Assembly: GCF_002104995.1 (NCBI RefSeq)
Contig: NW_024468264.1
Coordinates: forward strand, 124,001-188,000
Direction of reading: 5' to 3'
Source of the DNA: Linderina pennispora
Lineage: Eukaryota > Kickxellomycota > Kickxellomycetes > Kickxellales > Kickxellaceae
Length of the DNA stretch: 64,000 nucleotides
The notes under the pieces are model-generated. The model worked only from the letters and a program-made list of their open reading frames with translations. It ran no database searches and had not been told where the DNA came from. The position numbers and the translations under genes are program-made. Of the stretch, positions 1-11,687 are shown piece after piece (position 1 is the first letter of the stretch; each line of letters opens with the position of its first letter).

Positions 1-1219
1 GCTGCGCGGGTCGTTCTGTGCTGAAACGCTGGACGGGTGCGTCGTGTCGACCATCAATGAGAATTGCGCGTTGGCGTCGTAGATGTTGCCAAGGTCCGCG
101 CGGCTGCCATCATACAGCCCAATGAAGCCGGCAATGAAGCCGTTCGCTAGCTGCTCGATCTCGCTGTTTTCCACAAACGACGGCTTTGTAGGGAATGGCA
201 GCTGTTTGTTCTTGGCTACAGCATTGCTGCCACCGTTTCTGGAAGCCGATCCAGGCTGGGCCACAGGCGTCACCGCGTTCATATCCAGCATGCTGACCGT
301 CGGGAACCGCTCGTGGACCTGGTTAATGTACGTTGATCCGTCGGGTACCCGCGACAGCTCCTGTTCACGCATCGGATTTCCGTCCAGGATGAGCTCCACG
401 AGCTCCTGCAGTGGATCTGTCGAGCCCTTGGTTGACAGGCAGTCCAGCTCGCGGAAGTTAGATAGCGCATTGTTGGCCAACGACAGGTTCCGCAGCTTCG
501 GGAACTTGAATCCGAGATCCGCCACTGGCTTGAGTGAGTGTAGCCCGTTGCTGGCCAGGTTCATTGTGATGATGTTTGGGAACATCTGCGAAGCAACGGT
601 TAAGATCGCCACATATATCTTGCCCGAGTGCAGCGGATCGGCACCCATCGATATAATAATCGGGTCGGACGCCAGATTCGACAGATCCAGTGCCACACCC
701 TGCCTGTCAACGCGTGTCTGCAGCAGCGCAACAAGCTTGTCCTTGATGTCCGAGCTGCTGCCGCCGGCCGATGCACCTCCTGCACTCCATTGTTCCGAAT
801 TTGACCGGGTTCTTTGGTATCTGCAGCGTCAGCTTGTTGCCTGCAAACCGGATCCCGCTCAACTTCAGCAGGCTCTGTGCAATAGCCTGGTTCGGCACTG
901 TAATGTACATGATGTCGTTCTGGATGTGTGAGTCCATGATCTGCGCCGGAGTCGACAGCTTGCGGTCCAGAAACTTGTACAGCGAGTCCTGTGTGCCGCC
1001 CTGCCAGCCCTTCATTGACACCTGCACAGGTCCATCGGGCTGCCCACCAAAGTTGCCGCCATGCGACCCGAAGGCTGGGTTTCCATTGCCACCTCCGTTA
1101 TTCATCGTGAACATGCCAGGGTTGTTGTTGCTGAACCCGCCATGGCCATTATTGAACCCGCCGCGACCACCACCACCGCGACCGCGTCCGCCTCGACCAC
1201 GAATTGAAAAATTGCTCAT
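1..1219 (-). CDS. MEX67: mRNA export factor Mex67/NXF1 (3' end beyond window; one frame break)
   Basis: Nuclear mRNA export receptor that bridges mRNP and nucleoporins. The start at 1219 opens an Arg/Gly-Gly-rich tail (aa 1-55), then an RRM-like NXF RNA-binding domain (about aa 65-145, ending KNPVKFGTME). Leucine-rich repeats follow in the next frame (DLSNLA, NLASNGL, NLSLANNAL, ELILDGNPM), and then the beginning of an NTF2-like domain (IEQLANGFIAGFIGLYDGS) that runs off the left edge. The frame changes near 784, where dropping one base restores continuity. No intron is seen. Domain order and motifs match the family well; the shift is probably an assembly insertion. The C-terminal UBA-like domain would lie outside the window. 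Confidence 0.9.
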
Positions 1220-1750
1220 TTAAACCGCAGCAAACCACTGAAACAGGCAAGGTGAAATGTATGTGTCTGTGAAATCAAGAGAATAGACCCGCTCCCCCAG
1301 CGTTGACACAAATCGCACTGAAAGAAGAGGACTGAAAATGAAGACTAGCGGGAGAAAAAGCGAGGTGTCAGAATTTCGCAGTGCAACACATTCTGTAGCG
1401 CCAATTCGCCTCGCACAGGCGTTGAACAGGGCTGATCGGCTGATTCTGGGATCCAGATCTGCTGCTAAGCCTGACACGCACATTGTGCATTTGGTATTGG
1501 TATGTTGTCACCAGCCCAATCTGCACTGGTGCTGATGCTGGGGCTGCTTGGGACATGGGGGTATTATTGTCTTGGAAGCAAGAAAGTAAATGTTTCTAAC
1601 AGATAATTATTAGTTGGACGCAAGTTTGAAAGTAAGTAACAGATGCAGGTGCTAGAGTAGGAGATTGTGTGGGTGAATAATGTCGCAAAAAAAGAGAGCG
1701 TGGGGCGGTGGAAGGAAAATGAAGAAAAAACGCAAGGCAGCCTAAATGTT
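1220..1750. other. intergenic, MEX67 upstream region
   Basis: About 530 bases between the MEX67 start and the 3' end of the next minus-strand gene. It should hold the MEX67 promoter and the neighbour's 3' UTR. I see no convincing coding or RNA gene. Confidence 0.5.
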
Positions 1751-2180
1751 TCACTTGGTATCGCATTCCACATCCTTCTCGAAAACCGCCTTCTTCTTGG
1801 TCTTCCAGAAGGTGACGCCTGACGGGAGGTCGCCAGACAAGATGAGATCCGGTGGGTGGCTGGGATCCTTCAAGAAATAGACGGTCCCGCGGTACTTGCG
1901 CACCGTGATGACGATGCTGGCAAGGTTGACGACGATCAAGAGGGCGCTAACCAGAATGATCCAGTCATTGGTCCACTCGATGCGCGTGCTCTTGGTCGAT
2001 GCGTACGACGTTGCAATGTACACCATCCAGAGTAGAATGAGCAATGATAGGACAACCTGTAGCGCTATGATCATCCGGAACTTGCGACGCGTCTGGCGCA
2101 AGGCGCATCGTGCGCATTACCTCAACGTCCGCTAGCGTGAATGGGTGCGATGGGTAGAGCTTTCCAGGGCTGCTGTCCAT
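1751..2180 (-). CDS. small two-TM membrane protein, unknown
   Basis: Not recognised. Start at 2180 gives MDSSPGKLYPSHPFTLADVE; the hydrophobic part is in another frame, joined by removing one base near 2100. The restored protein is about 142 aa: a short soluble N-terminus, a basic stretch (RQTRRKFRM), TM1 (IIALQVVLSLLILLWMVYIA), a short loop, TM2 (WIILVSALLIVVNLASIVITV), and a charged C-terminal tail of about 50 aa. Two closely spaced helices and a basic flank suggest a small endomembrane protein with both ends on one side. The frame break may be a sequencing insertion, since the same kind of break occurs in neighbouring conserved genes. Confidence 0.55.
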
Positions 2181-2992
2181 GATGTATGTGGTATTAGGTT
2201 ATATTAATTGTATTTACGAGGCTTGGTGTCTGGCCAATTTCGACATACAGATTCTGTGCTGCCCGGCATTGGATTCATTTATAAACCAAGCTGCTGACTG
2301 CTGTTGCACCGTGGTTTTGTCCTTGGCATTTCACCCCCTGTCAACCAGCCGCAGTTCTGCGCCCGAGGATTACTGCTCTGCACAAATCTCTTTGGGAACT
2401 GCCAGTGGGGAGGTTTCTCCTGGCACTCGCCAGACTACTGCACCCTCTCAGACACTCCAAAGTCTATATTAACGTCATTTCATATCCCAGTCAAATTAAG
2501 CGAGCACCAGTGCGGAGCTATGGAGCGATGATTAATGTATTCTATATTGTGGGTGTGGGACTCCTCCTTTCACATATTGTCCCTTGGTGTGCCGCTGCCA
2601 GCTAGAGTGGTTCGGAGAGCTTAAACAGTAGCAGTCTTTATTCGCTTTAATTATCAGGGGTTATAGAGGGAAATCAAGGCGCATTCCGCCCTTTTGCCAG
2701 CTCTTTGCGATGCACATCAAGCTAATTTTGGATGCTGCCAACCATTGTCGCGGTGCCCAGCTTTGCTGGCTCGTATGTGCGCTGCCAGGCGGTTAGTGCG
2801 TGACTGGCGGCGAGCCTGCTCCTCCCGCGGCCCCCGCACAGGTGGGGTCCCTTTTCATTGCTGATATGACCAGGCAGCGCGCACATCGTGACGACAACTT
2901 CTCAACTCTTCTCAACCGCCGTCTCCTTTTCTTCCACTTGCCAGTATACTGCATATACGTTTTCTCTTTTTCGGTGTTTGGAATTTCGCAAA
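2181..2992. promoter_or_regulatory. divergent intergenic region between the two-TM gene and the RING gene
   Basis: Roughly 800 bases separating two divergent genes, presumably carrying both promoters. A C/T-rich tract (about 2900-2975) precedes the ATG at 2993, common upstream of fungal starts. Nothing else recognisable. Confidence 0.4.
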
Positions 2993-5338
2993 ATGACCAC
3001 GTCAGCCAAAACGACCTCGTGGTGCGGCGGGCCCGCCAACGAGGCACCGCCTAGCAGCACCCCGCAGCACGCTATTTCTCCGACGCTGGCGGATATTCAG
3101 GCAGGGTGTCACAGCAGCGACACTCAAAAAATAAGCGACAGTAGCAGCAAGGATAATTTGGGCGTCGCGCAGCATGAAAAGCTCCGAAACCCAGACCCTA
3201 TCGCCACGCATAATGATGATGCTAGCACCGGTTTTCTCGAGAGCAGGCCTGCAACCCAAGCCTGCCGCCGCCAGTCACCGCAGCCTCCACGGGGCTATCG
3301 CGACGCACATCGCGAAGGTCAACCAGGCAGCGCACCCGGTGGCAGCGGCTGTGGATGAGCTTTGACATGCTGCCGCTGTTTTCTAAATTCCGGTTCGCCA
3401 TCATGGTGTTCTTTGCGATAGCCCAGGTAAGCAGAAACATCCGCCGGACCTGTGCACGTTTTTCATGTATGCGCAAGGTGTCAACGCTAAATTTTCCTAT
3501 CACTCGGCGCGCCATTTATTGTTTTAGATTCTCACTGGCATCATTATCCTGGCGATTAGCGCGAGCGATAACGAGCGCTGCGACCGCCCGCTGCGCGCGT
3601 TCGTGATAGCATATATCTGTCGGATGGCGATATATTATCCACTATATGTCATACACCGGACTGTTTCCAGCCGACGAGCTGTGGGCGTCGGTGGGCGTTG
3701 GGGCGTGGATGAACCGGTAAGCTTCCATTCATATGGCCATACATGAGACATTTTTAACAGCATTAATTCGCCGCCCGGCCCGTTCACACCAGGGACTACC
3801 GCACGCCCGGTGCGGGCCGAGAATGGAGAGGGGCGATATTGCACGCGTCTCCCTCTTACACTGCAAAACACAGCTTGACCGGGTGAATGGGAGAATCGTT
3901 CGCGGAAGCTCAAAGCTGGCCCCTTACATTCCGTCAACCAAGCACTGGACGATCACCCACATATCTCCGTCTATCACTCCCCAATCGGCAGGCCCGCCTG
4001 CCGTGGTTGGGCCAGCAACAATTTCGCTGGGCCGACGGATAGCGGCGAATTTTTGCATGCCCATGTTGTTGTTTCTAGACGGTAGATAGAAGCAGCGTCC
4101 TAAGGAGTTTGAGCACACCCGTCACGCTCCAGCCGGCATCCCGCTTTAGGATACTCTGTCGGGGACTGGCGCGACCGATGGGCACGCTGGAGCTAATGGA
4201 ATTTAGCGCCGTCATGCCATTCCGCAGATGGGCTGCGATATTCTCCGACGTCCTGCGTCTGACACCTGCGGCAGCAGCCGCCGTCCCCTCGAGACCAGGC
4301 CTGCTTCTAGCCTGGTGGTGGTGATACTGTTGGGTGCCCTGAGTCACAGCGCATCCCCAAACTAAAAGTTTTCCCATCCGCTGTAGGTTGCGCAAATTAC
4401 TCGACGTTGGTGCGTTGGTTGTGTTTATCCTCGGCAATTACTTTGTCTTCACCAGCTCCAACTGCGCACGGGAGGCGCCGCTGCTCTACCACGTTTCGCT
4501 GGTCTATATAATCCTGGGATATCTCCTCCTGGCGACACCGGTTCTCCTGTGTGTTTTACTCATAGTCTCCTTCCCCCTTATTCTCATCCTCATGCGCCAC
4601 TTTAGATTTGGAATTTATGCTAAGCGCGGTGCCGACTTTGGCGAGATCTCAAAGATCCCCCTTGTCAAGTACACCAGCCCGCTCGCTGAGCCCGCCTTCC
4701 CAACAATCTCGGCTTCTTCGCCGCCGTCTTTGCACGGCGTGCAGCTCAACAGCCAGATTGCGGGCAGCGAGATCCACGAGCACTCCTCTCATGGACCCAT
4801 GCACACACAGTGCCCGCAGGCATCGCACTCTGCGACCTCCCTGCACTCTCTGCCTGCCGAGCAGTCGCACCATAGGCGGTACGGCTTTGGGCGCATCCAC
4901 CTCATGAGCTCGTTCTCACGCCTTGCCAACCGGTTCTCCAAGAACCGCCGGCAGCGCATCGAGGACATGGATATGTACAAAAAGCAGCTCTCCGGCCCCA
5001 TCCCGGAGTTCACACCACAGAATGCCAATGACGATATGTGTGCCATCTGCCTTTGCGAGTATGAGAATGGTGATGTGCTCCGTCTGCTGCCCTGCGGTCA
5101 CCACATGCACCAGTCGTGCGTTGACGAGTGGCTGCACATCAACCGGACCTGTCCGCTGTGCAAGCGGGTGGCGACCCCCGGTGCTGAGAGCGAAGAGGCA
5201 GCCGCTACTGCTGAGCACTCGGCTCAGACAGACCCTGAGCCTGCTGCCGGATGCACTGCCTCGCCCGCGCAATCGCCACGCCTTTCGCCCATGGCCAGCT
5301 CCACCAATCCCGATTTTACGGCTATCACTGTCGGATAA
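2993..5338 (+). CDS. multi-TM RING-H2 E3 ubiquitin ligase (spliced, partly unresolved)
   Basis: Membrane-anchored ubiquitin ligase. Start at 2993 (MTTSAKTTSW) opens a disordered N-terminus. Frame breaks near 3270 and 3362 (one extra base each) join it to the first TM segment (FRFAIMVFFAIAQ). An intron 3427-3529 (GTAAGC...TTTTAG) leads to TM2 and TM3 (ILTGIIILAIS; FVIAYICRMAIYYPLYV). A donor lies at 3717, and coding resumes around 4387 with two more helices (GALVVFILGNYFVFT; IILGYLLLATPVLLCVLLIV). The exon structure of 3717-4386 is unresolved. The C-terminal RING-H2 is clear: CAICLCEYENGDVLRLLPCGHHMHQSC...CPLCK (about 5038-5165). Stop at 5338. Substrate cannot be inferred; such fungal TM-RING proteins usually sit in the endomembrane system. 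Confidence 0.75.
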
Positions 5339-6443
5339 GTTCTCAGTGACCACCACCCTTTGTGCCTGTTAGTCTCTGGCCTGCTACCACTCTTACCACA
5401 ATGTTGGCAGGTGGCTTGCCTTGTGTACATAAATATACTTTTATCTTTACCATACTACTAGCTACATGTCAATGTAGCAGGGAATGAAATGGCAAGATTG
5501 CCAGCTGCTTTCAGAAACCATTTCATGATACGATGATCTTTGCTGCATCAGCATGCTTGCACTCCAAGCACCTGTGTCCAGAAATTATACCAGTTTTCTT
5601 CAGCACTACCATATACTCTCAAAATGATGCCCCTCATAAAACCACATGTGTCGATTCTTCCGCAAACATGACTTCCTGTCTCAGGCGAGTCTGCGCATTT
5701 ATAGTGCCCTCCCAGCAAGTCTTTAGGTGGGTGATGCACTGTGTAAGCAGCTACACCAGTTGCAAATTAAACCTACCAAGTACTATTTGCTCTCGCATCA
5801 AAATCCTCCGGCTCGCGAGTACAGGTAGAGGTGAAGGTCCCATTAGAGACATCGAATCCTAGAACAAGAGAGCTTGGGCCGGACAGTTGAGAGAGCATTA
5901 TTGAATTTATGAGAAGGTATATGGATGAACGATACTATGAGGATAAGAGGCGAGAGGAAAAACCTCTTGACTCGATACCCTTAAATCGCGGCTACTCAGC
6001 AGCCTAGCCTCCCTTCTCCTTCGCCCTCCATGTGGACAATTTATACTCTGGGATCTGCCACATCATCATTCCTCAAACAGCTGCTCCGTGTTTCCTTTGC
6101 CTGCTCTAGTCAACAATGCCTTTCGCTTCCCACTTCATTGCCTGAGATTAACCAGCATGGGAATCCTACTTCTGCTCCCTTGATACATCGAGGCGCGCTG
6201 GCGCTTTTATAATGCAAACTCTATCTCTGTTGCGTGCATTGCAGGCACGTGTTTTTCAGATGATGAAGGTGACGTTTGGCTGCATGATGGCTGAACTTCG
6301 AGGACTTTGACAGCCAGTGCAGAGTCCGTCGAAAAATTTGCTAAGAACCTCAGCATCTTGAGTGTCTTGCTGCAGTTGACATGGGTGGTATTGAATAAAT
6401 TAAAAGATGATACAGATAGGCGGTAATATATACTACCGAAATG
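5339..6443. other. intergenic, no supported gene
   Basis: About 1.1 kb of lower-GC sequence. It begins with the RING gene 3' end (A/T-rich stretch near 5430-5455, plausible polyadenylation region). Only short random frames on either strand. Confidence 0.5.
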
Positions 6444-7285
6444 CTATGGATCAAGCCATCTGAACTCCTGAACGTTCCGGATCTTGGACCCAATAGTTTC
6501 AACAAGCCTTTGCCGCACAGCACCAGTGAACTGTCGGCTAGTCTGGATTAGCTTCAGCTTTGGATAATGCAGCATAGGGTCGCAAATTTCACCAAGAACT
6601 GTGCTATCGCCCCAGGTCACAATATCAAAGAACCTCATTACTCCGCTTAAAACTGGAAATTTATCTCTTTAAGCTTCTTGAGGCTAGGTGGCTCATCGTC
6701 GAGCAGTGATCTGCGCATTATATACCCTTCATTCCATCTCGCCATATCCGCTGTATGTGTGACCAGGTGTGCCTCCGGGTTAACCTCCCAGGCGTACTCG
6801 CGTGTCCTGAGCCACCTGTGAGACTCGTACATGAGCCAGAGGTGGCACAGACGTCCCTGATTTGCTTTGTGACAATTGGCATTTGATTTCAAAGTCCTTC
6901 GCCGGAACTTGCTTTTAGCTCAAAGAGTGAGTTAATCCTTTTTCTCTTCTTGACGCACTCACAAGCCAGGCACCGGTTCTCGAGACCGCCCCTGAACAAG
7001 CACAGAGCGAGTGATATATGCCATACTATACAACGTTCTGCCAACACAAGCACACTAGTGTCCAGTTCTATATTATCACTTGCCAATAGCCTCTAGCTGG
7101 TCCAAGTGTGGGCAAGGCCACGGAAGCTGCGGAACCAGCTTGTGGCGAACCCGTTCCACCAAACCGCAGCCCTTATTATGAGGGTCCGGCAAAATATTTC
7201 TAAACATCTCTCTAGTAAACCTACAAAGAAAAGGAGCTTTTGTGATGGTGCGGATATGTATGGCAGACATGCTCACCACCAGCAT
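6444..7285 (-). pseudogene. possible decayed or frameshifted protein gene
   Basis: Four short minus-strand frames follow each other almost without gaps in different phases (7285-7076, 7086-6889, 6892-6647, 6638-6444). That staircase is what a single gene broken by small indels looks like. Peptides include TREMFRNILPDP, INSLFELKASS, REYAWEVNPEAHLV and LKLIQTSRQFTGAVRQRL. I do not recognise a family; the style (short leucine-rich frames, no motif) could fit an F-box/LRR-like protein, but that is a guess. It could also be chance frames. Confidence 0.25.
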
Positions 7286-7454
7286 AAACAGCCTACATGC
7301 GAAGAATCAGTTGATCACAGCGGTAATCGATGATCTTGGAAAAAGTTCACCTCGATCGGCTGTAAAAGCAATAGAGCAAACTTTTTTTTTTCTTCTGAAG
7401 AGCTTCCACAGTTTCCCTTTCACTTTCAGCATCAATTCCAAAAAGCACAATAAA

Positions 7455-10324
7455 ATGGTGAAGACATATCTTCGGTACGAGGCGCGGCGGCCATTCGGCG
7501 TCATCAGCAGCCCGAGCGGGAACGCGGTGTTTGATAGTACAGGCAAGCTGTCGGTGACATCGGCGCTGGAGGATGTGATTGTGTGGGACGTGAAGAAGGG
7601 CACGCAGGTGGCCCGGTGGACAGACAGCGACAACCGGGCGGAGGTGACATGCATTGCCCGCAGCCCCAACGGCACGGACTACGCGGTAGGGTACAGCGAC
7701 GGGTCGATCCGGCTGTTTGACCTAGAGAGCAATGCGGTGCGGGTGGTGCTGAACGGGCACCGCGGGCAAGTGTCGGCGCTGGAGTTTGACCCGACGGGTA
7801 CGGTTCTTGCATCCGGGGCGCGCGACACGGATCTGATTGTCTGGGACGTGGTAGGGGAGGTGGGACTGTACCGGCTGCGCGGGCACACGGACCAGATCAC
7901 GGCGATAGTGTTCCTGGGCGGGTCAGGCAAGGCAGAGTCGGCGCTGCACGCCAGCTCCGACGGGTGGATTGTGACGGGCAGCAAGGACACGCTGGTGAAG
8001 CTGTGGGATCTGCGTGCGCAGCACTGCGTGCAGACGCTGGTGGCACACCGCAGCGAGGTGTGGTCGCTGGCGCTGAGCAACGACCAGCGGTTGTTGGTGA
8101 CGGGCACGGCGGACCGCGAGCTGCGCGTGTGGACGGTGGATCGGCAGAAGCTCGATGCGATGGCAGGCGAGCCTCACAACGAGTCAGCGGAGGAGGCGGC
8201 GCGGCGGTGGGCGGCAATCAGCGAGTACGGGACGATTGAGCGGGCGAGCCGCGACCGTGTGGTGAGCCTGAAATTCCACCCGTCGGGGCAGTACCTGGGG
8301 TGCCTGGGCGGCGACCGGCAGCTGGAGGTGTTCCGGGCACGCTCACACGCCGAGATCAAGAAGAAGCTGGCAAGGCGGATGAAGCGCAGCCGCGAGAAGC
8401 GCAAGGACGGCGACGACGCAGCAATGGACGACGAGGCTGAGCCGGAGATCACGGCGGCCGACGAGCTGACGGCGTTCAAGCTGGTGCGGACCAGCGCCAA
8501 GGCTGCGTCGTTTGATTTTGCACCAGGCGAGGCCGATGCGGCGGTGCTGCACCGGCAAGGGGCACTGAATGTGCTGGTTGCTCAAACGGACAACCAGCTG
8601 GGCGTGTGGCGCGTGCCGGTGCCGCCGCCGGGCACAACAACGAAGAAGGCAAACCTGGCCGATCCGTCGCTGGTGTGTGCAGTGGACATGCTGGGACATC
8701 GAGCCGAGCCGCGCACACTGGCGCTGAGCTCCGACAACGAGCTGCTGGCGTCGGCGGCCGGGCGGTCGCTGCGCATCTGGAACGTGCAGACCGGCGGGTG
8801 TGTGCGTACGCTGGAATGTGGCCCGGCGCTGTGTGTGGCGTTCCTGCCCGGCGACCAGTTTGTGGTGGTGGGCACCAAGACCGGTGTGCTGGAGCTGTAC
8901 GATGTGCCGGCGGCAGGCGCTGGTGGAGACATTCGATGCACACGAGGGCGCGGCGTGCTGGGCAATCGACGTCAAGCCCGACGGCAGCGGGCTGGTGACC
9001 GGCGGTGCCGACAAGAGCGTCAAGTTCTGGGACTTTGAGCTGGTGCGCGACGCGCAGGGCGACTCAGCTGTGGTGAGCCGGCGACGCATGACGCTGGAGC
9101 ACGTGCGGACGCTGAAGATGTCGGACGATGTGTTGGCAGTCAAGTGCTCGCCCGACTCGCGGCTGCTGGCAGGTGTCGCTACTGGACACCACTGTCAAGG
9201 TGTTCTACGCCGACACGCTCAAGTTCTTCCTGTCGCTGTACGGCCACAAGCTTCCGGTGATGTCGCTGGACATCTCGTCCGACTCGACGCTGCTGGTGAC
9301 TGGGTCGGCCGACAAAACGGTCAAGCTGTGGGGCCTGGACTTTGGCGACTGCCACCGGTCGCTGCTAGCGCACCAGGAGCCCGTCACATGCGTGCGCTTT
9401 GTGTGGGGCACTCACTACTTCTTCTCAGCTGGCAAGGATAAGGTCGTGCAGCAGTGGGACGGCGACAACTTCCAGCGCATCCAGCGCCTGGACGGCAGCC
9501 ACGGCGACGTGTGGGCGCTGGCCGTGGCCAAGTTCGGCAACTTTGTGGCGGCCGGATGCCAGGACCGCTCGCTGCGTGTGTGGGACAAAACTGAGGAACC
9601 GCTGTTCCTGGAGGAGGAGCGCGAGCGCGAGCTGGAGGCCCTGTATGACCGCGGGCTGGAGGAGGCTATGGACCGGACCGACCACGCGCCCACGGGCCAG
9701 GACGAGGACGGCGAGCCCGAGACCGAGCGTGCTGGCCGGGCCACCATGGAGACACTGAAGGCCGGCGAGCGTATCATGGAGGCCCTGGACCTGGCCGACG
9801 CCGAGCGCGCCAAGTGGGACGCGTACGCCGAGCAGACGCGCCGCATGCCCCACCTGGCACCGCCGCCGCCCGACGTCCACCCGGTGCTGCAGTTCGAGAA
9901 GCTGACGGCCGACGCCTATGTGCTGCGGACTGTCGAGCGTGTGCGGGCTGCTGAGCTGGAGGACGCGCTGCTGGTGCTGCCGTTTGCGCGTGTGCTGGCG
10001 CTGCTTGCCTATGTCGATGTGTGGGCGCGCCGCCGCTGGAACACCCCGCTGACCAGCCGCGTGCTGTTCTTCCTGCTCAAGACCCACCAGAACCAGCTCG
10101 TGGCTACGCGCACCATGCGCCCGCGGCTCGACTCGATCCGCTCCCACCTGCGCGCCGCCGTCGCTGCCCAGCGCGACCAGATCGGCTTCAACCTGGCCGC
10201 TCTGACTGCCCTCAAGACCGAGTGGGAGGCCAATGCCACCGCCGAGTTCTTCGACGAGGCCCAGATCCAGGCCGTGCTGGATTCCCAGCTTGCAAAGCGC
10301 AAGTTCACGGGGCTCAAGGCCTAG
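7455..10324 (+). CDS. UTP12: Utp12/Dip2 (WDR3), SSU processome WD40 protein; two frame breaks
   Basis: Component of the UTP-B module of the nucleolar small-subunit processome, needed for 18S rRNA processing. Start at 7455 (MVKTYLRYEARRPFGVI), typical of the family N-terminus. Two WD40 propellers follow (WD motifs such as VIVWDV, LIVWDV, LVKLWDL, SVKFWDF, TVKLWGLDFGDC, LRVWDK). The C-terminal Utp12 domain spans about 9880-10300. Frame breaks near 8916 and 9172 are each cured by omitting one G in a GCAGG context. Restored length is about 955 aa against roughly 940 in yeast and human. Followed 55 bp downstream by a co-oriented CH-domain gene. Confidence 0.93.
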
Positions 10325-10378
10325 TTTTTCTCCTCTGGCTTTCTTGCACTTTTTGCTTTCCTACACTTTTTTCTCCAA

Positions 10379-10990
10379 ATGAACACTACTAACCCCGACG
10401 ACGAGGTCCCCATTTACGGCTACGACAAGGAGCTGCGCGACAAGCTGGAGGCGAAGTACGATGTTGGCCGCGAGCAGCAGGCGCGCGCATACATAGCCGA
10501 CGCAATCGGTGCACCGGTTGACGGTGAATTCATGGACGCGCTGCACGACGGCACAGTGCTGGTGCACCTGGCAAACGCCGTGGTGCCTGGGCGCCTGAAG
10601 CCGAATGCCTCGCGGCTGGCCTTCAAGCAGATGGAAAACATCAACAGCTTCTTGACTGTGGCCGCAGAGCTCGGCTGCCCGTCCCACGAGCTCTTCCAGA
10701 CCGTCGACCTGTTCGAGGCCAAGAACCCCGGGCAGGTCGTCGACGCCATTTTCTCGTTTTCGCGCCATGCCGCCAAGCGCGGCTTCCGCATACCCCCATT
10801 GGGTCCCAAGCTCGCCGACAAGCAGCACCGCCAGTGGACTGACAAGCAGCTGCGCGAGGGCGACAAGTACCAGAGCCCGCTGCAGATGGGATATAGCGGT
10901 GGGGCCACCCAGTCAACCGAGAAGGTCGTTTTTGGCGGCCACAAGTCCATTGTCAGGAATGCTGATCCGTTCCACCGGTACCAGGGCTGA
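10379..10990 (+). CDS. SCP1: transgelin/calponin-type actin-bundling protein (Scp1-like)
   Basis: Cytoskeletal actin-binding protein of the SM22/transgelin family. 203 aa, no intron. A single calponin-homology domain occupies about aa 25-135 (YIADAIGAPVDGEFMDALHDGTVLVHLANAV, split here only for reference; FKQMENINSFLTVAAELG; LFQTVDLFEAKNPGQVV). A C-terminal calponin-like repeat contains MGYSGGATQ (aa about 175). Length fits yeast Scp1 (200 aa). It lies 54 bases after the UTP12 stop in the same direction, so the promoter must be very short or overlap the UTP12 3' UTR. Confidence 0.9.
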   Translation: MNTTNPDDEVPIYGYDKELRDKLEAKYDVGREQQARAYIADAIGAPVDGEFMDALHDGTVLVHLANAVVPGRLKPNASRLAFKQMENINSFLTVAAELGCPSHELFQTVDLFEAKNPGQVVDAIFSFSRHAAKRGFRIPPLGPKLADKQHRQWTDKQLREGDKYQSPLQMGYSGGATQSTEKVVFGGHKSIVRNADPFHRYQG

Positions 10991-11207
10991 GCTTACTGGT
11001 TTCTGAATATATGCGTTTATTTCTCTTTGCCATCATCGTGACATGTGTGGCGAGAGCATGTCGGAAGAGCTGCCGGGGTGGGCGTGAAAGCGGCCATTGC
11101 TCAATGGGTTGTTCCATCGAGACCTTCCAAAGCCCCGCCTCCCCACCAACTCGTGCCATGCACTCAGTGCATGCTACATGGCTATCACTAAAAAAGAATG
11201 AACACCA

Positions 11208-11687
11208 CTACTTGCGGAAGTGGACGTCGCTATGGTCGACCTGGTATGCGGCCCTCTCGAGCTCGGCGCGCTCGATCTTGAGCTCGCCCTGCTCGCGGTT
11301 TCCGAAGCGCCTCTGGATCTTGCCAACTGCGCTGTAGTAGTTTGCGCGGTACTCACTGGCCTTCTTGACATTGTACTTGTTCAGGAACGCGTCCTTGGTG
11401 CGCTGCCGCACCGCTGCCGGGTCCTCGTCACTGGAGAGCACCTGGATGTAGTTCTGCGGGTTGAGCTCGCCGTCCGTCGGAATGTGCTGTGTGGCCGGCA
11501 CCGGCGCGCCGGTCTTCGGGTCGCGGTGGCCGACGCCATGGCCCTTGTACATCGGGTCGGTCCAGTCGGCTGTCAGCGGGTAGCCGGCTGCCTCCGTGCG
11601 CCCGGTCTCCTTGTCCACGTCCGTGGCTGCCGGCTGGCCGGTGCCCGCGCCGGTTCCTGAGAGCTTGATGTTTAGTGCGTTGCTCAT
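11208..11687 (-). CDS. small soluble protein of unknown function
   Basis: Not recognised. 159 aa from the ATG at 11687 (MSNALNIKLSGTG). The N-terminal half is low-complexity and Gly/Thr/Pro-rich, with DWTDPMYKGHGVGHRDPKTG and ATQHIPTDGELNPQNYIQ. The C-terminal third is charged and probably helical (KDAFLNKYNVKKASEYRANY; GELKIERAELERAAYQ). No signal peptide, TM helix or intron. Well-behaved codon use and a clean frame support a real gene. The upstream in-frame extension looks like 5' UTR (C/T-rich), so the internal ATG is preferred. Confidence 0.7.
   Translation of the reverse strand: MSNALNIKLSGTGAGTGQPAATDVDKETGRTEAAGYPLTADWTDPMYKGHGVGHRDPKTGAPVPATQHIPTDGELNPQNYIQVLSSDEDPAAVRQRTKDAFLNKYNVKKASEYRANYYSAVGKIQRRFGNREQGELKIERAELERAAYQVDHSDVHFRK

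Noticed and set aside
2080..2108. 28-base intron in the two-TM gene (GTAATG...GCCAG)
   Set aside because: Too short compared with the 63-366 base introns supported elsewhere; a one-base insertion explains the shift.
8916..9172. Programmed +1 frameshifting in UTP12 (both breaks at GCAGG)
   Set aside because: The same kind of one-base break occurs in about ten unrelated genes in varied contexts; assembly insertion is the simpler explanation.
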